From Streptomyces spinosus (GTDB lineage Bacteria > Actinomycetota > Actinomycetes > Streptomycetales > Streptomycetaceae), in the NCBI RefSeq assembly GCF_020400655.1, contig NZ_JAINRC010000002.1, positions 310,001 through 374,000 on the forward strand: a stretch of DNA of 64,000 nt, written 5' to 3'. Both the position numbers and the translations under genes were made by a program. How positions within the stretch are numbered: position 1 is the stretch's first letter; each line of letters begins with the position of its first letter. This document shows, one piece after another, positions 8,258 through 16,885 of this stretch. The notes below the pieces were generated by a model. It did no database searches and was not told where the DNA came from. It worked only from the letters and a program-made list of their open reading frames with translations.

Positions 8258-10093
8258 TCAGCCCTGTGCGGGGGCGGTCTCGTCCATCCCCGCCAGCACC
8301 AGCGGCAGCCGGTCCGCGCCGCCCTCGGTGAGGCGGACCGGGACGCCCCAGTCCTGCTGGTGCACGTGGCAGGCCGGGTAGGCGTTGGCGGGATCGTCGT
8401 CGCAGGAGGCCGCCATCGCGGAGACGTGCAGCACGCCCTCCGTGACGGCCGGGTTCAGTTCCAGGTCGCGGGAGAGGTCGGTGTCCGCCCCCTCGCCCTT
8501 GAGCAGCAGCTCGGGCGGGGTCGCGGAGACCAGCAGCCGGGTCGAGGGGCCGTATCTGGTGTCGAGCTTCTGGCCGGCCGGGGCCTGGAAGATCACGTCC
8601 AGGCGCAGCGCGCCGGGTGCGACCTCGGTCGCGGCGCGCCGGGTGCGGTGGGCGACCGACTCCACGCGCACCGCCTCCTCGGGCAGCCGCAGCCGGGTCA
8701 GCCGGTGCCGGGCCGACTCCACGACCACGATGTCCCCGCCGGCCAGGACCGCGTCGCTGGGCTCGCGCAGGTCGGTGGCGAGCGTCGTGACCTCGCCGGT
8801 CGCCGGGTCGTACCGGCGCAGGGCGTGGTTGTAGGTGTCGGCGACGGCGACCGAGCCGTCCGGCAGGGCGGTGACGCCCAGCGGATGCTGGAGCAGGGCC
8901 TGGCCGGCGGCGCCGTCCCGGTGGCCGAAGTCGAACAGGCCGGTGCCGACGGCGGTGTGCACCTGCCCGTCGGGGTCGACCCAGCGCAGGGCGCTCGTCT
9001 CGGAGTCGGCGAGCCACAGCCGGTCGGCGGTGGCCGCGAGGCCGGAGGGCTGGGCGAACCACGCCTCGGCCGCGGGCCCGTCCACCAGGCCCTCGTTGGT
9101 GGTACCGGCCGCCACGGCGACCGTCCGGCCGGCCGGGTCGTACGTCCACAGCTGGTGGACGCCGGCCATCGCGATCCACACCTTGCCGCCGAAGACCGCC
9201 ACGTCCCACGGCGAGGAGAGGTCCACCTCGCGGGCCGGGCCGGAGGTCGCCGAGCCCTGCCACCACTGCTTCCCGGTGCCCGCCAGGGTGGTCACCTCGC
9301 CCGTGGCCGGGTCCAGGCGGCGCAGGGCGTGGTTGACGGTGTCGGCGACGACCACCGAGCCGTCGTCGAGCAGGGCGAGGCCCTGCGGCTCGTTGAAGGT
9401 CGCCTCCCCGGGGCCTCCGTCGGTGAATCCGCGCGTGCCGGCGCCGATGCGCCGTATGACGGTCTCGGCGTCCCCGGCCAGCTCCACCAGCTGGTGCCGG
9501 GTGGTGTCGCTGACCAGGAAGGTGCCGGACGGCAGCAGCAGGGCCTTGCCCGGGAAGCGCAGCGTCGTCGGCTCGGGCTCCGGCGGCACGTAGGGGCCGT
9601 CGCCACGGCGCAGGGTTCCCTTGGCCTCGTGCTCGGCCTCCAGCTCGGTCACCAGCCGCTCGATGGCGTGGACATGACCCTCGCCCGCGTGCTGCGCGAC
9701 GACGTACCCCTCGGGGTCGATCACCACGAGCGTCGGCCAGGCGCGCACCGCGTACTGCTTCCAGGTGGCCAGCTCGGGGTCGTCCAGGACCGGGTGCGCC
9801 ACCCCGTAGCGCTCCACGGCGTCCGCCACCGCCTGGTGCTCGGCCTCGTGCACGAACTTCGGCGAGTGCACCCCGATCACCACGAGCGTGTCCCGGTGCT
9901 TCTCCTCCAGCTCGCGCAGCTCGTCCAGGACGTGCAGGCAGTTGACGCAGCAGAAGGTCCAGAAGTCCAGGACGACTATGCGTCCACGCAGGTCGGCGAG
10001 GGTGTACTGGGTCTCTCCCGTGTTCAGCCAGCCGCCCTTGCCGATCAGCTCGGGGGCGCGGACTCGGGCGCGTCGGGGTGCGGAGTCGGTCAT
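8258..10093 (-). CDS. NHLRC2-like thioredoxin-domain / NHL-repeat protein
   Basis: 611 residues. The N-terminus (about 15-165) is a TlpA/AhpC-type thioredoxin fold with FWTFCCVNCLHVLDEL; the CCxNC active site is the one seen in human NHLRC2. The rest is a beta-propeller of NHL repeats, visible as recurring units such as EPQGLALLDDGSVVVADTVN and HPLGVTALPDGSVAVADTYN, followed by a C-terminal domain. No signal peptide, so probably cytosolic. Biochemical role unknown; redox function is inferred from the CxxC-type motif. Start ATG 10093 gives MTDSAPRRARV; the frame stays open upstream but has no family-like residues there. Confidence 0.88.
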   Translation of the reverse strand: MTDSAPRRARVRAPELIGKGGWLNTGETQYTLADLRGRIVVLDFWTFCCVNCLHVLDELRELEEKHRDTLVVIGVHSPKFVHEAEHQAVADAVERYGVAHPVLDDPELATWKQYAVRAWPTLVVIDPEGYVVAQHAGEGHVHAIERLVTELEAEHEAKGTLRRGDGPYVPPEPEPTTLRFPGKALLLPSGTFLVSDTTRHQLVELAGDAETVIRRIGAGTRGFTDGGPGEATFNEPQGLALLDDGSVVVADTVNHALRRLDPATGEVTTLAGTGKQWWQGSATSGPAREVDLSSPWDVAVFGGKVWIAMAGVHQLWTYDPAGRTVAVAAGTTNEGLVDGPAAEAWFAQPSGLAATADRLWLADSETSALRWVDPDGQVHTAVGTGLFDFGHRDGAAGQALLQHPLGVTALPDGSVAVADTYNHALRRYDPATGEVTTLATDLREPSDAVLAGGDIVVVESARHRLTRLRLPEEAVRVESVAHRTRRAATEVAPGALRLDVIFQAPAGQKLDTRYGPSTRLLVSATPPELLLKGEGADTDLSRDLELNPAVTEGVLHVSAMAASCDDDPANAYPACHVHQQDWGVPVRLTEGGADRLPLVLAGMDETAPAQG

Positions 10094-10136
10094 GACCCCA
10101 AGGGTGCCACCCGACGCCGACAGCCGTTCCGGACCC

Positions 10137-10145
10137 TGTGGACAA
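10137..10145 (-). other. Isolated perfect DnaA box
   Basis: TGTGGACAA on the top strand, i.e. TTGTCCACA on the bottom strand, the Streptomyces DnaA-box consensus. It lies in the short gap between the thioredoxin/NHL gene promoter and the end of the calcium-repeat gene. Single copy, so its function is uncertain. Confidence 0.4.
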
Positions 10146-10184
10146 CCCGGGCACGGTACGGCTCGCCCGCGACCGGTGCGGCGG

Positions 10185-11042
10185 TCAGTCCTGGTGGACC
10201 ACGTTCCGGCCGGGGCCACCGGAGAGCGTGTCCCGGCCCGGACCGCCGTAGAGCCTGTCGTTGCCGCTGTTGCCGTACAGCTTGTCGTTGCCGCTGTTGC
10301 CGTACAGGACGTCGTCGCCCTTGCCGCCGTACAGGGTGTCGTCGCCGGTGCCGCCGGTGATCGTGTCCTTGCCGTCGTCACCGGCCAGGTACTGCGCCCC
10401 GCTGCCGCCGTGCAGCGCGTCGTCGCCCTTGCCGCCCTGCACGATGTTGTCGCCGCCGCTCGCGTCCACCGTGTCGTTGCCGTCGCCGCCCCAGGCCAGG
10501 CCCTCCTTGCCGACCGTGAGCCTGTCGTCGCCCGCGTCGCCCGAGACGTAGGCGCCGTCGAGGCGGCCGGAGTCGGTCGCCTTGTCGTTGCCGGGGCCCA
10601 GGGAGATCTGGGCGTAGTAGTAGATCTGGTCGGTGGCGTTCTTGTACGCGAGGGTGTCGTCGCGGTCACCGAGGTTCACGACGAGGGCGGCGTACGGGTC
10701 CTGGCTGTCGAGGCTGGTGACCGTGCAGGAGACCTTCGTCGGGTCCGCGCCGTCCGGGTGGGCGCAGCCGTGGCCCGCCTTGATCGTGACGGTGTCGTCG
10801 ATCACGTAGGTGATGCCCGAGCGGTCGGCGGTCAGGGACGCGGTGACGGTGGCCTTGTTGGTCTGGCCGGGGGCGGCCTGGTAGGTGAGCTGCCAGTCGT
10901 ACGGGTTGACCGTGGCGGTGGCGGGCGAGGTGGCCGCCACCGCGGTGCCGGACAGGGCGGACGGCACGGCCAGCGCGGCGGCCGTGCCGACGGCCAGGGC
11001 GAGCGCGCGGGCGGGACGGCGGCGGTGGGTGCGAGCGGACAC
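10185..11042 (-). CDS. Secreted calcium-binding (RTX/hemolysin-type) repeat protein
   Basis: 285 residues. Start GTG 11042 has GGAGG five bases upstream. The N-terminus [14 protein letters not shown] then a hydrophobic Ala/Leu stretch ending SGTAVAA is a signal peptide. Residues about 40-130 form a beta-rich domain with two Cys (GHGC, VSCTV). The C-terminal 120 residues are nonapeptide repeats of the GGxGxDxLx type ([43 protein letters not shown]), which bind calcium in a parallel beta-roll. No protease or lipase domain and no type I exporter are next to it, so it is likely a Sec-exported calcium-folding surface or matrix protein. Confidence 0.85.
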   Translation of the reverse strand: MSARTHRRRPARALALAVGTAAALAVPSALSGTAVAATSPATATVNPYDWQLTYQAAPGQTNKATVTASLTADRSGITYVIDDTVTIKAGHGCAHPDGADPTKVSCTVTSLDSQDPYAALVVNLGDRDDTLAYKNATDQIYYYAQISLGPGNDKATDSGRLDGAYVSGDAGDDRLTVGKEGLAWGGDGNDTVDASGGDNIVQGGKGDDALHGGSGAQYLAGDDGKDTITGGTGDDTLYGGKGDDVLYGNSGNDKLYGNSGNDRLYGGPGRDTLSGGPGRNVVHQD

Positions 11043-11285
11043 GGTGACCTCCGGGGAACGGGCGGACTGTTCGGCCGGCCGGCGCCGGCTTCCGCACCGT
11101 TCGACTCGGGGAGGGTGCCGTTGGTTGGCCAACGTGCCCGCACGACCGGGAAGTTCATCCCCACGACACCTGGTGTCCCGCTGGATTGCGACGTCCCGTC
11201 AGATGAGCGCGCGCGGCCCTCCGGGCCGGCCCGGCGAACCGGCACAACCTGTGACGATCGGCTCGCGCCGGGGAAGCATGACCGT

Positions 11286-11780
11286 ATGAGATTCCTCGTG
11301 CGCGACCGGATCCTCGGCATCGGTGACGACTGGTGGATCGAGGACGAACACGGCCGGAAGGTGTTCCTCGTCGACGGCAAGGCGATGCGCCTGCGGGACA
11401 CCTTCGAGCTGAAGGACACCGAGGGACGGGTCCTGATCGACATCCACCAGAAGATGTTCGCCCTGCGCGACACGATGCTGATCGAACGCGACGGCGAGCC
11501 TCTCGCCAGGATCCGGCGCAAGCGGCTGTCCCTGCTGCGCAACCACTACCGGGTCTCCCTGGTGGACGGCACCGAACTCGACGTCAGCGGAAAGATCCTG
11601 GACCGCGAGGTGGCCGTCGAGTACGACGGCGAACTCCTCGCGGTGATCTCCCGCCGCTGGCTGAGCGTCCGCGACACGTACGGCGTGGACGTCGTACGGG
11701 AGGACGCCGACCCGGCACTGCTGATCGCGGTGGCGGTGTGCGTGATCCACCTCGCCGAGAAGGAGGGGGAGGAGGACTGA
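11286..11780 (+). CDS. LURP-one-related (Tubby-like fold) protein
   Basis: 164 residues. Alternating beta-strand and short turns (MRFLVRDRILGIGDDWWIED, GKAMRLRDTFELKD, HQKMFALRDTMLIE, RDTYGVDV) match the LURP-one-related/Tubby C-terminal beta-barrel, common as a small standalone protein in Streptomyces. No known catalytic residues. Roles of bacterial members are unproved; plant LOR members and phospholipid scramblases share the fold. ATG 11286 opens a compact family-length protein. Convergent with the nitrilase-type gene, separated by a hairpin. Confidence 0.8.
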   Translation: MRFLVRDRILGIGDDWWIEDEHGRKVFLVDGKAMRLRDTFELKDTEGRVLIDIHQKMFALRDTMLIERDGEPLARIRRKRLSLLRNHYRVSLVDGTELDVSGKILDREVAVEYDGELLAVISRRWLSVRDTYGVDVVREDADPALLIAVAVCVIHLAEKEGEED

Positions 11781-11799
11781 CGCTTACCAGGGTCTTGCG

Positions 11800-11827
11800 T
11801 CCGGATCAGGCCGGCATGATCCGGACG
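11800..11827. terminator. Bidirectional terminator, copy A of a repeated hairpin
   Basis: Perfect 10-bp stem GTCCGGATCA / TGATCCGGAC with loop GGCCGGCA, between convergent genes. The following GACGAGAGGCCCTAGG supplies the stop codon (CTA, bottom strand) of the nitrilase-type gene. A second copy with the same flank lies at 40390-40540. Confidence 0.75.
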
Positions 11828-11834
11828 AGAGGCC

Positions 11835-12635
11835 CTAGGTCAGGCGCCGGGGCGGTTCGAGACCCAGTACGCGGTCCTTGAGCGCCGGGAACTGTTCGCG
11901 GGTCGCGCCGACCCTCGCCGGGTCCAGGTCGACCGTGAGGACCTCTTCCCCGGGGCCCGCCTCGGCGAGCACCTCGCCCCACGGATCCACCACGATCGAG
12001 TGACCCGCCTGCGGAACTCCGGCATGGGTCCCGGCCGTTCCACAGGCGAGCACGAACGCCTGGTTCTCCACCGCCCGCGCCCGGGCCAGCAGCGTCCAGT
12101 GCGCCCGTCGCCGCTCGGGCCAGCCCGCCGGGATCACCAGCGTCTCGGCGCCGGCGTCGACCAGACCGCGGAAGAGTTCGGGGAAACGGAGGTCGTAGCA
12201 GGTGGCCAGGCCGAGCGTGGTCTCCGGCAGCCGGACCGTCACCAGATCTTGGCCCGCGCCCATCAGCACCGCCTCGCCCTTGTCGAAGCCGAAGCGGTGG
12301 ATCTTGCGGTAGGCCGCGGCCCGGTCCCCGGAGGGGGAGAAGAGGAGGGACGTGTTGTAGAGGGTGCCGTCAGGGTCCCTCTCGGGAAGGGAGCCCGCGT
12401 GCAGCCACACGCCCGCGTCGCTCGCCGCCTTGGCCATCGCCTCGTACGTCGGCCCTTCGAGCGGCTCGGCCGCGCGGCCGAACTCCTCGAAGGCGAAGGC
12501 GCCGGTGGTCCACAGTTCGGGCAGTACGACGAGGTCGGCCCCGCTCTGCTCCCGCACCAGCGCGGCCACGCGCAGGCGCCGGGAGTCGACCGTTTCGTCC
12601 TCGTCCACAGCGATCTGGATCAGCGAGGCGCGCAC
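11835..12635 (-). CDS. Carbon-nitrogen hydrolase (nitrilase superfamily)
   Basis: 266 residues, full length for an Nit/omega-amidase-like enzyme. The Glu-Lys-Cys triad is present: E40 in VVLPELW, K111 in YRKIHRF, C146 in ATCYDLRFPELF, plus the GWPERRRAHW segment. The family hydrolyses amides or nitriles; homologues of this size act on alpha-ketoglutaramate-type omega-amides or deaminated glutathione, but the substrate cannot be read from sequence. Start GTG 12635 gives MRASLIQIAV, the normal first beta strand; the upstream in-frame residues do not resemble the family. Divergent from the DinB-fold gene. Confidence 0.88.
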   Translation of the reverse strand: MRASLIQIAVDEDETVDSRRLRVAALVREQSGADLVVLPELWTTGAFAFEEFGRAAEPLEGPTYEAMAKAASDAGVWLHAGSLPERDPDGTLYNTSLLFSPSGDRAAAYRKIHRFGFDKGEAVLMGAGQDLVTVRLPETTLGLATCYDLRFPELFRGLVDAGAETLVIPAGWPERRRAHWTLLARARAVENQAFVLACGTAGTHAGVPQAGHSIVVDPWGEVLAEAGPGEEVLTVDLDPARVGATREQFPALKDRVLGLEPPRRLT

Positions 12636-12723
12636 ACTACCACCGTCCTGGCATTCGAGTCGTCCACACGGGCCTACGATCGTCACACGAAAGCACTGCC
12701 GGGGTGCCTTTCAGCAGCGTAAC

Positions 12724-12766
12724 TTGGGGGTGCCCCCAGTTCGAGCGAAGCCGAGAACCTGGGGGA
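12724..12766. repeat. Dispersed palindromic intergenic repeat
   Basis: GGGGG-TG-CCCCC followed by CCCCCAGTTC / GAAC-C-TGGGGG arms around GAGCGAAGCC. This small palindromic element type is familiar from many Streptomyces intergenic regions. It sits between two divergent start codons. Confidence 0.6.
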
Positions 12767-12853
12767 CTCTGAAGACACCCGCCGAAGTGCAGCCGCCCAC
12801 TGGCCATGCCGCCACAACCTGCCCGTGTACCGACCGCCGAGGGGTCCCGTTCC

Positions 12854-13678
12854 GTGAGTCTGCATCCCACCCTCCAGCCCTACGCCGACGCCTGGACCCA
12901 CTCCGTCGAAGCGATATCCGAGATGGTGCAGCCGCTCGTCGAGGGTGAGTGGAACCGGCGGACACCCTGCCCCGGCTGGTCGGTGCGGGACATCGTGTCG
13001 CATGTCATCGGCCTGGACTGCGAGATGCTCGGCGACCCGCGCCCCATCCACTCCCTGCCGCGCGACCTCTTCCACGTCACCACCGAGCACCAGCGCTACA
13101 TGGAGATGCAGGTCGACGTCCGCCGTCACCACACGGCGCCGGAGATGACGGCCGAGCTGGAGTACACGGTCATCCGCCGCAACCGCCAGCTGCGCAACGA
13201 GGCCCGGGACCCCGGCACGAAGGTGCGCGGCCCGCTGGGCAAGGAGATCACCCTGGAACAGGCCTACCGTGCCCGGGCGTTCGACGTGTGGGTGCACGAG
13301 CAGGACCTTCGCGCGGCCCTCGGCCTCCCCGGCAACCTGGACTCGCCGGGCGCCTACGTCACCCGGGACGTCCTGCTGGAGGCGCTGCCCAAGGTCGTGG
13401 CGCACGACGCGGACGCGCCGCGCAGCTCGGCGATCGTGTTCGACGTGCACGGCCCGGTCGAGTTCCTGCGCACGGTCCGCGTCGACATCCAGGGCCGCGG
13501 CACGGTGGAGACCGCCCCCGCCCTCGGCCCGGCGGCCACCCTCAGCCTCGACTGGGAGACCTACGTCCGTCTGGCCTGCGGCCGGGTGAGCCCCGAGGCG
13601 GTGGCGGACCGGGTGAAGACGGAGGGCGACCAGGACCTGGCGGCGGCCATCCTGCGGCACTTCGCGGTGACGCCGTGA
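12854..13678 (+). CDS. Maleylpyruvate isomerase family mycothiol-dependent-type enzyme (DinB fold)
   Basis: 274 residues. The N-terminal half (to about 150) is a DinB/MDMPI four-helix bundle with RTPCPGWSVRDIVSHVIG; the HVIG His and the later FDVWVHEQDLR segment hold the usual metal-ligand His residues. The C-terminal part is a small alpha/beta SCP2-like domain. The family includes mycothiol-dependent maleylpyruvate isomerase and mycothiol transferases acting in detoxification, with mycothiol replacing glutathione. The substrate here is unknown. GTG 12854 follows GAGGGGTC and begins SLHPTLQPYADAW, the family-like N-terminus; the longer upstream frame is unlikely. Confidence 0.82.
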   Translation: MSLHPTLQPYADAWTHSVEAISEMVQPLVEGEWNRRTPCPGWSVRDIVSHVIGLDCEMLGDPRPIHSLPRDLFHVTTEHQRYMEMQVDVRRHHTAPEMTAELEYTVIRRNRQLRNEARDPGTKVRGPLGKEITLEQAYRARAFDVWVHEQDLRAALGLPGNLDSPGAYVTRDVLLEALPKVVAHDADAPRSSAIVFDVHGPVEFLRTVRVDIQGRGTVETAPALGPAATLSLDWETYVRLACGRVSPEAVADRVKTEGDQDLAAAILRHFAVTP

Positions 13679-13739
13679 CGGCGCCCGGCCGCCCCCTCGG
13701 CCGGCCGGGGACGGGCGGGCGCGCGGGAGAACCCGTGGC

Positions 13740-15050
13740 TCACGCCGCCGGCACGTGCACCGTCTCCACGCGGCTGGCGACCAGCCGCTCCCGCTCGCGC
13801 CGCGCCGCCCGCCCCCGCAGCCGCAGGATCTGGCCGACGCCGAGCGCCTGGAGCACGAACACGGCGCTGAACGCCACGGTGTAGTCGTTCCCCGTCGCGT
13901 CCAGCAGCACGCCGACCGCGAAGAGCGTCGTCATGGAGGCGATGAAGCCACCCATGTTGGTGATGCCGGACGCGGTGCCCTGTCGCTCGGGCGGGTTGGC
14001 CGGACGGGCGAAGTCGAAGCCGAGCATCGAGGCCGGTCCGCACGCGCCGAGCACCGTGCACAGCACCAGCAGCAGCCACATCGGGGCGTGCTCGCCGGGG
14101 TAGGCCAGGGTCGCCGCCCACAGCAGCGCGGTGGCGGCCACCGTGCCCAGTGCCAGCGGCAGCCGCGCCGCGTGGTGCCGGGCGACGATCTGGCCGTAGA
14201 CCAGGCCGATCACCATGTTGGACAGCACTACGAGGGTGAGCAGTTCGCCGGCCGTGGCGCGGCTGAGGCCCTGCGCCTCGACCAGGAACGGCAGGCCCCA
14301 CAGCAGCAGGAACACCATCGCCGGGAACTGGGTGGTGAAGTGCACCCACAGGCCCAGGCGGGTGCCCGGCTCCCGCCAGGACGCGGCGATCTGCCGGCGC
14401 ACGTAGGCGGCGCCCCGGTGCGGGGACGGCTCCGGCTCCTGCCCCTCCGGGTGGTCCTTCAGGAACAGCAGGGTGAGCACGAGGACGACCGCGCCCGCCA
14501 GCGCGCTGCCCGCGAACGCCGGGGTCCAGCCGATGCCGTGCAGCAGCCGGGACAGGACCAGCGTGGAGACCAGGTTGCCCGCCATGCCGACCAGACCCGC
14601 GAGCTGCGCGACCAGCGGGCCGCGCCGGACCGGGAACCAGCGGGTGCCGAGCCGCAGCACGCTGATGAAGGTCATCGCGTCACCGCAGCCCAGCAGCGCC
14701 CGCGAGGCGAGCGCGGTGCCGTACGAGGGGGAGAAGGCGAAGCCCAGCTGCCCGGCGGTGAAGAGCACCGCGCCGATGCTCAGCACCTTCTTGGTGCCCA
14801 GGTGGTCCACGAGCAGGCCGACGGGTATCTGCATGCCCGCGTAGACCAGCAGCTGGAGGATGGAGAACGTGGACAGGGCGGAGGCGCCCACGTGGAAGCG
14901 GTCGGCCGCGTCGAGGCCGGCCACCCCCAGCGACGTACGGAAGATGACGGCGACGAAGTAGACGGCCACGCCTATGGACCACACGGCGACGGCCCGGCGC
15001 CCGCCCGGCGGATCGCCCGGAAGGGTGGCACCGCGCCCCGGCAGGCTCAT
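13740..15050 (-). CDS. MFS transporter
   Basis: 436 residues with 12 predicted hydrophobic helices, a central loop at about 195-225 rich in Glu/Pro/His (KDHPEGQEPEPSPHRG) and the MFS loop motif in DHLGTKKVLSIG between helices 2 and 3. The C-terminal tail is Arg-rich. Substrate is unknown; the overall form suits organic-acid or sugar-acid uptake. Its ATG overlaps the stop codon of the GntR gene by 4 bases, so the two are co-translated and the regulator probably senses the transported compound. Confidence 0.88.
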   Translation of the reverse strand: MSLPGRGATLPGDPPGGRRAVAVWSIGVAVYFVAVIFRTSLGVAGLDAADRFHVGASALSTFSILQLLVYAGMQIPVGLLVDHLGTKKVLSIGAVLFTAGQLGFAFSPSYGTALASRALLGCGDAMTFISVLRLGTRWFPVRRGPLVAQLAGLVGMAGNLVSTLVLSRLLHGIGWTPAFAGSALAGAVVLVLTLLFLKDHPEGQEPEPSPHRGAAYVRRQIAASWREPGTRLGLWVHFTTQFPAMVFLLLWGLPFLVEAQGLSRATAGELLTLVVLSNMVIGLVYGQIVARHHAARLPLALGTVAATALLWAATLAYPGEHAPMWLLLVLCTVLGACGPASMLGFDFARPANPPERQGTASGITNMGGFIASMTTLFAVGVLLDATGNDYTVAFSAVFVLQALGVGQILRLRGRAARRERERLVASRVETVHVPAA

Positions 15051-15721
15051 CGGACCTCACCCCGGGCCAGGTGCGAGAACCAGCCCACGTGCCGGTGCAC
15101 GATCCCGACGGCCGCCTCCGCGTCGCCGGCGCGCAGCGCGTCCAGGATCTCCTCGTGCTCGGCGAGCGTCTTGGCGATCCGGTCGGGGTGGGAGTGCATG
15201 ACGGCGACGCCCATCCGCAGCTGCCGGTCGCGCAGCTGGTCGTAGAGCCGGGAGAGGATCTCGTTGCCCCCGCTGCGCACGATCTCGGCGTGGAAGCAGC
15301 GGTCGGTGACCGCGGCGGCGGCCAGGTCGCCGGCCGCGGCCTGCGCCTTCTGCTGCTCCAGCAGCTCCGCCAGCCGCTCCAGCAGGCCCGGCGGCGCGGG
15401 TACGGCCTTGCGGGCCGCGTGCTCCTCGACCAGCAGCCGGGTCTCCACCACGTCGGCGATCTCCTGCGCGGAGACCGGCAGGACCAGGGCCCCCTTCTTC
15501 GGGTAGAGCCGGATGAGGCCCTCGACCTCCAGCCGCAGCAGGGCCTCCCGGACGGGTGTGCGGGAGACACCGACGGCCTCGGCCAGCTCACCCTCGGTGA
15601 GCAGGGTGCCACCCTCGTAGCGACGGTCGAGCACACCCTGCTTGACGTGGGTGTACACGCGGTCGGCGGCGGGTGGCGGCTTGAGGGACTGCGGGGCGGA
15701 CTGCTGGACGGCCGTGTTCAT
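15047..15721 (-). CDS. GntR-family (FadR/FCD) transcriptional regulator
   Basis: 224 residues. Winged HTH in the first 75 residues (ADRVYTHVKQGVLDRRYEGG, TEGELAEAVGVSRTPVREALLRLEVEGL) and an all-helical FCD ligand-binding domain after it, including the metal-site His-type residues in DRCFHAEIVRSGGN. FCD regulators bind carboxylic acids. Start ATG 15721 (MNTAVQQS); the upstream residues in the same frame are Cys-rich and unlike the family. It is the first gene of a two-gene operon with the MFS transporter and probably autoregulated. The promoter region has repeated ACAA half-sites (ATACAACACGTACACAAG). Confidence 0.9.
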   Translation of the reverse strand: MNTAVQQSAPQSLKPPPAADRVYTHVKQGVLDRRYEGGTLLTEGELAEAVGVSRTPVREALLRLEVEGLIRLYPKKGALVLPVSAQEIADVVETRLLVEEHAARKAVPAPPGLLERLAELLEQQKAQAAAGDLAAAAVTDRCFHAEIVRSGGNEILSRLYDQLRDRQLRMGVAVMHSHPDRIAKTLAEHEEILDALRAGDAEAAVGIVHRHVGWFSHLARGEVR

Positions 15722-15909
15722 GCCCACAGCATAGATACAACACGTACACAAGGGCAGGACCGTCCATCATGCGGACGTGACGCACGCCTCTCCCAGCGAC
15801 CGCACAACCTTCTGTGCTACTTACGTGTCACACCTATGCGGCCCGCTTACGCTTGCCATCTCAACTCGGCCGCATTCCAGGGGCATTCAAGACATTCGAG
15901 GTCATCACT

Positions 15910-16812
15910 TTGAATACCGGCATCAAGGGCATCCGCCTCCGCAGAGCATCCGCCGTCGCCATCACGTCCGGCGCGCTGCTCGCGACCGGTGCCCTCACCG
16001 CTGCGCCCGCGCAGGCCGTCACCGCGCCGTCGATCGTGGCCAAGGGCGGGTTCGTGATGAACAACGCCAACGCCGCGACGCTGTACGGGAAGGCGGCGGA
16101 CACCAAGCGCTCCACCGGCTCCACCACCAAGATCATGACCGCCAAGGTCGTGCTCGCCCAGGCGAACCTGAACCTCGACGCCAAGGTCACGATCCAGAAG
16201 GCGTACAGCGACTACGTCGTCAAGAACAACGCCTCCCAGGCCCACCTGATCGTCGGCGACAAGGTGACCGTGCGTCAGCTGCTGTACGGCCTGATGCTGC
16301 CGTCCGGCTGCGACGCCGCCTACGCGCTCGCCGACAAGTTCGGCTCCGGCTCCACGCGGGCCGCGCGGGTGAAGTCCTTCATCGGCAAGATGAACACCGC
16401 CGCCAAGAACCTGGGCCTGAAGAACACCCACTTCGACTCGTTCGACGGCATCGGCAACGGCTCCAACTACTCGACGCCGCGCGACCTGACGAAGATCGCC
16501 AGCAGCGCGATGAAGAGCTCCACGTTCCGCACGATCGTCAAGACCAAGTCGTACACCGCGAAGACGATCACCAAGACGGGCAGCACCCGCACGATGAACC
16601 CGTGGAAGAACACCAACGGGCTCCTCAGCAGCTACAGCGGCACCATCGGCGTGAAGACCGGTTCCGGCCCTGAGGCCAAGTACTGCCTGGTCTTCGCCGC
16701 GACCCGGAACGGCAAAACCGTCATCGGCACCGTCCTCGCCTCCTCCTCCATCGCCCAGCGCGAGGCGGACGCGAAGAAGCTGCTCAACTACGGCTTCGCC
16801 AAGCTCGGCTGA
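15910..16812 (+). CDS. Serine DD-peptidase of the Streptomyces K15 type (secreted)
   Basis: 300 residues, penicillin-binding protein of the DacA/K15 class, working on peptidoglycan stem peptides outside the cell. Active-site motifs: SxxK in GSTTKIMTAK, SGC in LPSGCDAAYALADKFG and KTG in GVKTGSG. The second motif is SGC rather than SGN, as in the K15 DD-transpeptidase. The N-terminus LRRASAVAIT...ALTAAPAQAV is a signal peptide. I chose TTG 15910, which has GAGG 8 bases upstream and places the signal peptide correctly; the frame stays open to an ATG at 15814 but that extension contains no signal-like features. A strong terminator follows. Confidence 0.88.
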   Translation: MNTGIKGIRLRRASAVAITSGALLATGALTAAPAQAVTAPSIVAKGGFVMNNANAATLYGKAADTKRSTGSTTKIMTAKVVLAQANLNLDAKVTIQKAYSDYVVKNNASQAHLIVGDKVTVRQLLYGLMLPSGCDAAYALADKFGSGSTRAARVKSFIGKMNTAAKNLGLKNTHFDSFDGIGNGSNYSTPRDLTKIASSAMKSSTFRTIVKTKSYTAKTITKTGSTRTMNPWKNTNGLLSSYSGTIGVKTGSGPEAKYCLVFAATRNGKTVIGTVLASSSIAQREADAKKLLNYGFAKLG

Positions 16813-16824
16813 CGCACCGACGAC

Positions 16825-16857
16825 AAGGGCCCGCCGCACCCCGTGCGGCGGGCCCTT
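16825..16857. terminator. Terminator between DD-peptidase and bkdC1
   Basis: Perfect 15-bp stem AAGGGCCCGCCGCAC / GTGCGGCGGGCCCTT with a 3-base loop, 13 bases after the DD-peptidase stop. It can also stop the convergent bkd transcript. Confidence 0.85.
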
Positions 16858-16885
16858 CGCCGTGTACCGGCGAGTCGCCGGGCCC

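Noticed and set aside
7008..10154. 1048-codon reverse frame across the aminopeptidase, small membrane protein and NHL gene
   Set aside because: Crosses several well-supported genes and the terminator at 8166; translation is Arg/Pro/Ala-rich nonsense typical of frame shadows.
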